Part shown: in pieces, positions 50,544 to 57,813 of the stretch
Numbering within the stretch: the stretch's first letter is position 1
Layout of the letters: each line of letters opens with the position of its first letter
Assembly: GCA_016190695.1 (NCBI GenBank)
Contig: JACPQC010000023.1
Coordinates: 1-64,000, forward strand
DNA: 64,000 nucleotides
From: Chloroflexota bacterium
GTDB lineage: Bacteria > Chloroflexota > Dehalococcoidia > Dehalococcoidales > RBG-16-60-22
Reading direction: 5' to 3'
Program-made: the position numbers and the translations under genes
Notes under the pieces: model-generated
What the model was told of the DNA's origin: nothing
Seen by the model: only the letters and a program-made list of their open reading frames with translations
Database searches by the model: none

Positions 50544-50591
50544 AGGCTTCAGCCTTCAGGCCGAGCCTTCAGGCCGAGGCCCGAGTTCAGC
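50544..50591 (+). repeat. Dispersed repeat with internal 'ccttcaggccgag' duplication
   Basis: aggcttcag-ccttcaggccgag-ccttcaggccgag-gcccgagttcagc; partner at 18398. Confidence 0.65.
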
Positions 50592-50673
50592 CGAGGGCAT
50601 GGCAATCTCACATTATACGGATTGCCACGTCGCCTTCGGCTCCTCGCAATGACAGTTTAAGTGTTACTGCGTA

Positions 50674-52437
50674 CTAATCCTCTTTCACGCGCTTCAGGCT
50701 GTAGAATTCCATGACGTCACCCACCTGGAAGTCCTTGAAATTCTCCAGCAGTACCCCGGCCTCGTTCCCGGCGGAGACCTCTCTTACCACATCTTTGTAC
50801 CGCTTCAGGCTGGACACGGAGGACTCGACCAGCACCTTGTCCCCGCGCCGCACCTTCACCAATGCGCCCAGCCTGACCTTGCCGTCGGCGACGCGGACTC
50901 CGGCCACCCGTCCACCTTTTGCAATAGTGAAAATAGCGATGACCTCACCCCGCCCCTCGACCACCTCCACATATTTGGGCACTACCATGCCCTTCATTAC
51001 TTTGGTGATATCGTCAGTAAGGTCATAGATGACATTGTAGTAGCGGATGTCCACCCCTTCGCGCCGGGCAAGCTGCCTGGCCACGGGGTCGGCGCTGACG
51101 CCGAAGCCGAGGATTATGCCGCGGGAGACCATCGCCAGCATCACGTCGCTCTCGGTGACGTTTCCGGTGCCAGCATGGAGCAGCTTAGTCCGCACTTCAT
51201 CTGCCTTAAGCTGCTCCAACGAGGCCCTGATGACCTCTATGCTGCCCTGGACATCGGCCTTAAGGATAATGTTAAGCTCCTTGACCTGTCCTGTCCTGAC
51301 CTGTTCCAGGAGGCTGACCGTTCCCGCCGGGGCTGGCTGTCGCTCTATCTCCCGCCGCCGCTTTTCCACGAGGCCCTTGGCCGCCTCTTCATCAGCCACC
51401 ACCGCGAATGAATCTCCCACCTGGGGGACGCTGTTCAGCCCCAGCAGTTCCACCGGGTCAGACGGCTCGGCGTGATTCACCCGTTTGCCCAGGTAGTTGA
51501 GCATAGCCCTTATCCGGCCCCAGGCCAGGCCGGCCACCACCACGCTGCCCACTTTCACCATGCCGTCCCTCACCAGGACGGTAGCCAGCGGCCCCATGCT
51601 CTTGTCCAGCCGGGCCTCTATCACCACCCCCTCCGCCGGCCTCGACGGTGTCGCCCGAAGCTCTTCCATTTCGGCTACCAGGAGCAGGCTCTCCAGCAGG
51701 TCCGGTATGCCGGTCTTCTCTTTGGCTGAGATGGGCACGCACAAAGTCTGGCCACCCCACTCCTCGATTATCAGCCCGGCATCGGCTAACTGCTGTTTGA
51801 CCCTCTGCTGGTTGGCCTCAGGCTTGTCGATCTTGTTGATGGCCACCACGATGGGAATACCGGCCGCCCGGCAGTGGCTTATCGCCTCCAGGGTCTGCGG
51901 CATCACCCCGTCATCAGCAGCCACCACCAGCACGGCGATGTCCGCTATCTGCGCTCCGCGGGCGCGCATGGAGGTAAAGGCCTCATGGCCGGGAGTATCC
52001 AGGAAGGTTATCTTCTGGCTGTCCGCCATCGCCTGGTAAGCGCCGATGTGCTGTGTTATCGCCCCCGGCTCAAGCGCCGCCACATTGGTCTGCCTGATGG
52101 CGTCGAGCAGCTTGGTCTTGCCGTGGTCAACATGTCCCATGACCACCACCACCGGCGGCCTTGCTTGAAGACCGGCTCCGGCAGGGCGTTGCCGCCCCCT
52201 GACCCCGGCCAGCCGCCCGGGACGCCGGCGCGCCTCGTAGCCAAGAACAGCCGCCACTTTTGCAGCGACCTCGGCATCGATGACATGGTTGATGCCGGCC
52301 ATGACGCCGAGCCGCATCAACTGCTTGATGACCTCCACTGCCTCCACGTGCAGTAGCTCAGCCAGGTGACGAACGGTAATAGTGTCAGGTATCTCAACCC
52401 TTCCCCTGGCCTGTTCATCAACCTTGTCCGCAGCCAT
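50674..52437 (-). CDS. infB: Translation initiation factor IF-2 (short N-terminus)
   Basis: 'RPPVVVVMGHVDHGKTKLLDAIRQTNVA', 'ITFLDTPGHEAFTSMRARGAQIADIAVLVVAADDGVMPQT', 'INKIDKPEAN'. Confidence 0.96.
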   Translation of the reverse strand: MAADKVDEQARGRVEIPDTITVRHLAELLHVEAVEVIKQLMRLGVMAGINHVIDAEVAAKVAAVLGYEARRRPGRLAGVRGRQRPAGAGLQARPPVVVVMGHVDHGKTKLLDAIRQTNVAALEPGAITQHIGAYQAMADSQKITFLDTPGHEAFTSMRARGAQIADIAVLVVAADDGVMPQTLEAISHCRAAGIPIVVAINKIDKPEANQQRVKQQLADAGLIIEEWGGQTLCVPISAKEKTGIPDLLESLLLVAEMEELRATPSRPAEGVVIEARLDKSMGPLATVLVRDGMVKVGSVVVAGLAWGRIRAMLNYLGKRVNHAEPSDPVELLGLNSVPQVGDSFAVVADEEAAKGLVEKRRREIERQPAPAGTVSLLEQVRTGQVKELNIILKADVQGSIEVIRASLEQLKADEVRTKLLHAGTGNVTESDVMLAMVSRGIILGFGVSADPVARQLARREGVDIRYYNVIYDLTDDITKVMKGMVVPKYVEVVEGRGEVIAIFTIAKGGRVAGVRVADGKVRLGALVKVRRGDKVLVESSVSSLKRYKDVVREVSAGNEAGVLLENFKDFQVGDVMEFYSLKRVKED

Positions 52438-52632
52438 AGCCCACCCCTTGGACCTGGTTAGCACCTCTTCAATCTAATAATAGTCCAAATTAAAGCCACT
52501 GCCAATAGGCAGACCTGCAATCACAGGCAGAGCGTGGTCAATTCACTAAAATTTAACGCGGGGAAGGCCGGGGGGGGATGCGTCCGGGGATTTGGCGGCC
52601 AGGTCAGCGGGGGCGCGGGGGCTGATACAACC

Positions 52633-53238
52633 TTAGAAACCCAGGTCGATCAGGTCAAGCAAGCTCAGGCCGCGCAGGATCATGCTGACGGCAATGGCTG
52701 CCAGCAGCAGGCTGAAAACGCTGGATACCGCCCTCAGCCCCCCCTGCCCCAGGAAGTGCACGATGGCGTTGCCCGCCATGAAAATGGTCCAGGCCAGGAA
52801 CATGTTCAGGATAAAGGCAATCAGGACAATGGGAGGCTGGTGCTGGGTTATCAGCAGCAATAGCGTGGTCACCGTGGCCGGGCCGACCAGCAGCGGCGTT
52901 CCGATGGGGACCACCGCCATCATCTCCTCCCGGTTTGCCCCCTCCACAATCTGGCCGGTGAGAATGTACTTTATCGAAACGATCAGCAGGACGAGACCAC
53001 CGGCGATGGCGAACGCCCCCACCGATATCCCCATGATGTCAAGCACCAGTTGGCCCAGGAACAGGAAGGCCAGCCCAACCACCACCGCGGTAATGGTGGC
53101 TATATTGATCAGCCGGATGCGCTCCCGGCGGGTTATGCCTTCGCTGAGCGCCAGCATTATGGGAAGGTTCCCCAGGGCATCGATGACAATGAAAAGGGGA
53201 ACAAAGGTCAATACCAGGGATTGCAACAGGTCAGACAT
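52633..53238 (-). CDS. MarC-family (UPF0056) membrane protein
   Basis: 'FVPLFIVIDALGNLPIMLALSEG', 'VVPIGTPLLVGPATVTTLLLL', multiple TM helices. Confidence 0.9.
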   Translation of the reverse strand: MSDLLQSLVLTFVPLFIVIDALGNLPIMLALSEGITRRERIRLINIATITAVVVGLAFLFLGQLVLDIMGISVGAFAIAGGLVLLIVSIKYILTGQIVEGANREEMMAVVPIGTPLLVGPATVTTLLLLITQHQPPIVLIAFILNMFLAWTIFMAGNAIVHFLGQGGLRAVSSVFSLLLAAIAVSMILRGLSLLDLIDLGF

Positions 53239-53340
53239 CTTCTTTACCCTGTACTGCCACTGCCCTATCTTAGATTGACCGGGGTGGTTTGTCAACCACA
53301 GTCGCCGTTTCACTGAGCCAGTGCTGGGGAGTGGGCCTAT

Positions 53341-53481
53341 CAGGGTGATGAAAAACTGTGGAAGATGTTTCGTCTCCCTTTCGTAAAGGGAGATAAGAGA
53401 GGGATTTTGAGATTACGAAATCCCCCTTCCGTCCCCCTTTTTCAAAGGGGGAAACTCTTCAAAGTCTTTTTCAGCATCCTG
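53341..53481 (+). repeat. Dispersed MITE-like repeat, copy D (short, most intact, 141 bp)
   Basis: CAGGGTGATGAAAAACTGTGGAAGATGTTTC ... GAAACTCTTCAAAGTCTTTTTCAGCATCCTG imperfect terminal inverted repeats; flanked by CTAT (53337-53340) and CTAT (53482-53485). Confidence 0.75.
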
Positions 53482-53579
53482 CTATAGCGGCCCGCATGAA
53501 ACATTTTACCGGCGGAAAGCCCAAGCGAATGAGACAAATGTCACAGAATAGGTATCAGGCGTTTCCTAAAATGATATGA

Positions 53580-53856
53580 CAAAAAGAAATAAGAAGCGGG
53601 GAGGTTGTTCTGAGGAATAGTAAATTACCAAGTCCACGAGATGGATATGAGGTTTTCCGGCGGGAAGCTGCCGAAGGTCCCCAAGTTTCTCGCAAAAGCA
53701 GGGGATATCTGTAAAGAACCCCATCTGGCGCTGGTAGTCAGAAGGGAGAAATAAGGGACGAAGCAAAGAGTAGACTTCATACGAAAAAGGTATGCGGTCC
53801 ACTCTCCGAAAACTTCCCGCCGGGCGTTATTTGGGGGGCCGTAAAAGCGGCCCCTA
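53580..53856 (+). ncRNA. Candidate structured non-coding RNA (family not recognised)
   Basis: Nested helices: CCGGCGGGAAG 53657-53667/CTTCCCGCCGG 53813-53823; GTCCC 53677-53681/GGGAC 53755-53759; TTTCTC 53686-53691/GAGAAA 53746-53751; AGAGTAGACTTCATAC 53767-53782/GTATGCGGTCCACTCT 53790-53805. Terminator-like hairpin follows. 5' end is approximate. Confidence 0.55.
53834..53856 (+). terminator. Terminator-like hairpin
   Basis: GGGGGCCG-TAAAAG-CGGCCCCT then AATTGTTATTT. Confidence 0.55.
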
Positions 53857-53857
53857 A

Positions 53858-53886
53858 TTGTTATTTCGGAGATATCCCTTTATAAT
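53858..53886 (+). promoter_or_regulatory. Promoter for the UPF0200-like kinase gene
   Basis: TTGTTA-N17-TATAAT; ATG 9 nt after the -10. Confidence 0.6.
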
Positions 53887-53895
53887 GTTGGCAGC

Positions 53896-54462
53896 ATGAA
53901 AGTAGTCGCCCTGGTCGGCATGCCCGGGTCAGGCAAGTCAGAGGTAGCCGGCTTTTTTGAAAGCGTTGGTTATATCAGGGTCCGCTTTGGCGACATCACC
54001 GACCTGGAAGTAAGGAAACGCGGCCTGGAACTCAATGAGGCCAACGAGCGGCGGGTCCGTGAGTTGCTCAGGCAGGAGCACGGCATGGCCGCCTATGCCC
54101 TGCTTAATCTCCCCAGGATCGATTCAGCCCGCGAACAGTCAAATGTGGTCGTTGACGGGCTTTACTCCTGGGAGGAGTATCTTCTCCTCAAGCAGTACTA
54201 TGACGCCGCGTTCATGGTCATCGCGGTGTGGTCTTCGCCCCGGACGCGGTACTCCCGCCTGGCCCGCCGCGCCCGCCGGCCACTGAACCCTGAGGAAGCG
54301 GTCAGCCGCGACCATGCCGAGATAGAGAGGGTCAACAAGGGCGGGCCTATCGCCATGGCCGATTACACCCTTCTCAATGAGTCTTCGCTGGAAGACCTGA
54401 AAAAGCAGGCGGAAAGGATCATCTCTGAATTAAATGGACAAGCCGACCAGACCCGGTATTGA
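53896..54462 (+). CDS. P-loop kinase-like protein (UPF0200/dephospho-CoA kinase-like, archaeal-type)
   Basis: 'VVALVGMPGSGKSEVAGFFESVGYIRVRFGDIT' Walker A; 'VVDGLYSWEEYLLLK'. Confidence 0.8.
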   Translation: MKVVALVGMPGSGKSEVAGFFESVGYIRVRFGDITDLEVRKRGLELNEANERRVRELLRQEHGMAAYALLNLPRIDSAREQSNVVVDGLYSWEEYLLLKQYYDAAFMVIAVWSSPRTRYSRLARRARRPLNPEEAVSRDHAEIERVNKGGPIAMADYTLLNESSLEDLKKQAERIISELNGQADQTRY

Positions 54463-54916
54463 CCAGTACTTTCTGAAGATCGCCGCGGTGGTGGCCGAGC
54501 GGGCTACCTGCCACCGGCATCACGTTGGGGCCGTAGCGGTGCGTGACAAGTACATCCTGACCACGGGATATAACGGCGCTCCGTCAGGGGCGAAGGACTG
54601 CCTGGAGCTGGGCTGTCTTCGAGACGAGCTGGGGATACCGTCGGGGACAAGACACGAAATTTGCCGGGGCATCCACGCCGAACAAAACGTGATAATCCAG
54701 GCCGGGCTTCACGGCGTCAGCCTCGCCGGGAGCACCATCTACGCCACCCACACCCCCTGCGTCCTCTGCGCCAAGATGCTGGTCAACGCCAGGATAAAGC
54801 GCTTTGTCACCTTCGGCAAGTACAACGACGGCGAGTTTGTCGCCCTGTTCAGGGAGGCCGGAATCGAGCTTGAGCGGATGGACCGGCCTTCTACCCAGAT
54901 AACTTTCCTGGACTGA
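54434..54916 (+). CDS. dCMP/cytidine deaminase family protein (ComEB-like)
   Basis: 'CHRHHVGAVAVRDKYILTTGYNGAPSG', 'HAEQNVIIQ', 'TPCVLCAKMLVNARIKR'. Confidence 0.92.
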   Translation: MDKPTRPGIDQYFLKIAAVVAERATCHRHHVGAVAVRDKYILTTGYNGAPSGAKDCLELGCLRDELGIPSGTRHEICRGIHAEQNVIIQAGLHGVSLAGSTIYATHTPCVLCAKMLVNARIKRFVTFGKYNDGEFVALFREAGIELERMDRPSTQITFLD

Positions 54917-54921
54917 CCGGC

Positions 54922-55863
54922 TCAGGCCTTGCGTCCCGCCACCGAGCGCACCGCCTCAGCTATGTCCCGCCTGGTCAGCCCGTGCTTTTCCAGGAGCTGG
55001 GCGGCGGTTCCTGACTTGGCGTAGGCGTCTTTCAAGCCCACGAACTCGATGGGAACGGGCCTGCTCCTGGCAGTCAACCGGGCCACCATGCTGCCCAGCC
55101 CGCCATGCTCCAGGTGTTCCTCGGCGGTGACAATAGCCCCGGTCTCAATCGCAGCCTGAAGCACAGCCGCCTCGTCTATCGGTTTCAGCGTGGACATGTT
55201 CAACACGCGGCAGTCTATGCCCTCAGCGGCCAGGGTTGCCGCCGCCTCAAGGGCCGGGGCCACCATCAGTCCCAGGGCGATGATGGTCACGTCACCGCCA
55301 TCCCGCAGGGTCACCGCTTTGCCGATGTTGAAGGGACGCTCTTCAGGAAAGACCAGCGGCAGTTTGGCCCGGCACAAACGGATGAAGACCGGGCCCTGAT
55401 GCGCCGCCGCCGCCCTGACCGCCTGGGCCGTCTCATGGGCGTCAGCGGGCACGATGACAGTGAAGCCGGGCAGCGAGCAGATGAGTGCCAGGTCCTCGAC
55501 GGCATGGTGTGAGCCGCCATCCTCGCCGACGCTGATGCCGCCATGAGTAGCAACCAGCTTGACGTTGAGCCGGGGCTGGGCGATGCTCATGCGCACCTGG
55601 TCGAAGCAGCGCCCCGGCAAGAAGACGGCAAAGCTGCTGGCGAAAGGGAGCTTCCCCGATGCGGCCAGCCCGGCGGCGATGCTCACCATGTTCTGCTCGG
55701 CGACGCCGCAATCGAAAAAGCGGGAGGGAAACTCGCTGGCAAAGAGGGAAGTCATCGTCGATTTGGCCAGGTCGGCGTCGAGGACGACTATATCAGGGTT
55801 GGCCTGCCCCAGTTCCACCAGGGTCCTGCCATAGGCATCCCTGAGAGAGGCCTCTGCCGGCAT
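54922..55863 (-). CDS. Transketolase, C-terminal (pyrimidine-binding) subunit
   Basis: 'LRDAYGRTLVELGQANPDIVVLDADLAKSTMTSLFASEFPSRFFDCGVAEQNMVSIAAGLAASGK'. Confidence 0.92.
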   Translation of the reverse strand: MPAEASLRDAYGRTLVELGQANPDIVVLDADLAKSTMTSLFASEFPSRFFDCGVAEQNMVSIAAGLAASGKLPFASSFAVFLPGRCFDQVRMSIAQPRLNVKLVATHGGISVGEDGGSHHAVEDLALICSLPGFTVIVPADAHETAQAVRAAAAHQGPVFIRLCRAKLPLVFPEERPFNIGKAVTLRDGGDVTIIALGLMVAPALEAAATLAAEGIDCRVLNMSTLKPIDEAAVLQAAIETGAIVTAEEHLEHGGLGSMVARLTARSRPVPIEFVGLKDAYAKSGTAAQLLEKHGLTRRDIAEAVRSVAGRKA

Positions 55864-55864
55864 A

Positions 55865-56752
55865 CTATGCCAGCTCCTTCAGCGCCTGCTCTACCTGGGC
55901 GGGGGTGGGTGCCTTGCCGTGAAAATCTACATTGTTTTCCATGAAGCTGACCCCTTTGCCCTTCACCGTGTGGGCGATGATGACGGCGGGGACTTCCGCC
56001 TGGCTGGCCTCCTCCAGAGCGCCGAGGAGCTGGCCGATATCGTGGCCGTCGACCTCGATGACGCGCCAGCCGAAGGCCCGCCATTTCTGGTCCAGGGGAC
56101 TGAGGTTCATAACGTCACGGTTCCAGCCGTCTATCTGCAGCCCGTTGTTGTCCACGATGGCCACCAGGTTGTCCAGCCGGAAATGGGCCGCAGCCATGGC
56201 CGCCTCCCAGACCTGGCCTTCGTCGCACTCGCCGTCGCCGAGCAAGACGCAGACCCGGTAGTCTTTCCGGTCAAGCCGTCCGGCCAGGGCCATGCCGGTG
56301 CCGAAAGATAGCCCCTGGCCCAGGCTGCCAGAGGACATCTCAACCCCCGGAGTGCAGGTGCGGTCAGCGTGACCCTGCAGCCGGCTTCCGGGCTGTCGTA
56401 ATGTGCGTAGCTCTGCTACGGGGAAATAGCCACACTCGGCCAGCGCCGCATACAGCGCCGGGGCCGAATGCCCCTTGCTGAGGATGAACCGGTCCCGGTC
56501 CGGCCAGTCCGGCTCTGCGGGCCGGTGCCGCAGCCAGGCGAAATAGAGCGCGGTGAGGATATCCGCAGCGGACAAAGAGCCGCCGGGATGGCCGCTGCCC
56601 GCCTCGCCGATCATGGTAATGATATGCCGCCTCAGCCTCCTGGCCGTCTCTTTCAAGGTGGCTACAGACAGGCCATCCTTGACCGGCGCCACGCCCGGGG
56701 TAGCGACGTCTACCGGGGATACCAGCGATGGCTTGCTGAACTGAGCTGGCAA
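55865..56752 (-). CDS. Transketolase, N-terminal (TPP-binding) subunit
   Basis: 'GHPGGSLSAADILTALYF', 'DRFILSKGHSAPALYAALAECGYFP', 'LLGDGECDEGQVWEAAMAAAHFRLDNLVAIVDNNGLQIDG'. Confidence 0.93.
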   Translation of the reverse strand: MPAQFSKPSLVSPVDVATPGVAPVKDGLSVATLKETARRLRRHIITMIGEAGSGHPGGSLSAADILTALYFAWLRHRPAEPDWPDRDRFILSKGHSAPALYAALAECGYFPVAELRTLRQPGSRLQGHADRTCTPGVEMSSGSLGQGLSFGTGMALAGRLDRKDYRVCVLLGDGECDEGQVWEAAMAAAHFRLDNLVAIVDNNGLQIDGWNRDVMNLSPLDQKWRAFGWRVIEVDGHDIGQLLGALEEASQAEVPAVIIAHTVKGKGVSFMENNVDFHGKAPTPAQVEQALKELA

Positions 56753-56872
56753 AAACCGCTCCCTCGTAAAATAGCTGGATTATTATACAACGGCGAGCGC
56801 GATATGTCCAGCTATCGTTTCTGCACAGCCCCGGTCTCCCATACCAGCTCTTCCGGCCTGTGCGCCGGCTTT

Positions 56873-57283
56873 TTATGATGAGTCCTTGCCCTCGATAAGC
56901 CCGCAAACCAGACCTGGGGCGGCTCCCGCCGTTTCCAGCTTCCGGTACCTCTCCAGGAGCTCATCGCGGAAGGCAAGCATCCTGTCTATCCTGTCGTTCA
57001 GCTCATCGAGGTGCATCTTCGTCAACCTCTTCACTTCCTCGCAGGGCAGGTTTCCCCCCGCCCGTATCGCGAGCAGCGCCTTTATCTCATCGAGGGAAAA
57101 CCCGAAACGCTTCGCCTTCTGGATGAACTGCAACCGCTCCTCGTGCTCGCTGGAATAGACGCGGTACCGGTTCCCGGCCCTGGCAGGCGGCGGAAGCAGC
57201 CCCAGACCCTCATAGTAACGAATCGTGTGAGCCGGTATTCCCAGTCTCCGGCTTAGCTCGCCGATAAGGACCGAGTCTTTCAT
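56873..57283 (-). CDS. MerR-family transcriptional regulator
   Basis: 'LIGELSRRLGIPAHTIRYYEGLGLLPPPARAGNRYRVYSSEHEERLQFIQKAKRFGFSLDEIKALL'; Cys at LPCEEV and near the C-terminus (GLVCGLIEG). Confidence 0.92.
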   Translation of the reverse strand: MKDSVLIGELSRRLGIPAHTIRYYEGLGLLPPPARAGNRYRVYSSEHEERLQFIQKAKRFGFSLDEIKALLAIRAGGNLPCEEVKRLTKMHLDELNDRIDRMLAFRDELLERYRKLETAGAAPGLVCGLIEGKDSS

Positions 57284-57329
57284 CGCGCCTCCTTCTCCGG
57301 GGAGCGGTCCCGACGCCCCCCGGACCACA

Positions 57330-57605
57330 TCAACCTCTCCCGATGCCGGCTTCCTGCAGGGCCTGCCGGGAGACCGGTGACTGGGCGCTGCAGCAGTCCG
57401 CCAGCCTGCCGTCGACGACCACCGCCGGGACCCGGTGGATGCCGTACCTCGCCGCTTTCTCGCGGCACTCATTGGTGGCGCAGCCCTGGCGCAGGTCGTA
57501 TACCGTCACTTCGCAGCTCTCGCAGGCCAACTCGCGCACCATGCTCACCGCTTCATCGCACAGCGGGCAGCCGGCAGTGAACACCTCAACGTTTCTCCTG
57601 GTCAT
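57330..57605 (-). CDS. Cys-rich thioredoxin/glutaredoxin-fold protein
   Basis: 'VEVFTAGCPLCDEAVSMVRELACESCEVTVYDLRQGCATNECREKAARYGIHRVPAVVVDGRLADCCSAQ'; CxxC and cis-Pro 'RVPAVVVDG'; 8 Cys in 91 aa. Confidence 0.82.
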   Translation of the reverse strand: MTRRNVEVFTAGCPLCDEAVSMVRELACESCEVTVYDLRQGCATNECREKAARYGIHRVPAVVVDGRLADCCSAQSPVSRQALQEAGIGRG

Positions 57606-57635
57606 CTCTAAACCTCCTTTTCATTTCCTGTTTAT

Positions 57636-57667
57636 AGTATAAACATTCCAGTTGACCTTAATGTCAA
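57636..57667 (-). promoter_or_regulatory. MerR-type promoter (20-bp spacer)
   Basis: Minus strand TTGACA-TTAAGGTCAACTGGAATGTT-TATACT (20-nt spacer) with imperfect dyad CATTAAGGTCAACTGGAATG; AAGGAGG before the ATG at 57605. Confidence 0.65.
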
Positions 57668-57813
57668 GGCCTGTTTGTCGAACTTTTTTCGGAGAGTGTT
57701 TTCCCCGCTGCCGCTCTATCCTTGCTCCGCCGAAGTTTACGGGGGCCGGTCATACTGTGTTACAATTCGTATTGACATCAGGCGCGGATGACCCTGGTCT
57801 GGACGGAAGAAGC

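Noticed and set aside
53566-53802. Minus-strand 78-aa ORF inside the candidate ncRNA
   Set aside because: No SD or recognisable motif, and composition unlike other proteins here. Kept only as an alternative explanation to test.
53580-53856. tmRNA, RNase P RNA, SRP RNA or group I/II intron identity for the structured locus
   Set aside because: Diagnostic conserved segments of those RNAs were not found by eye; needs cmscan.
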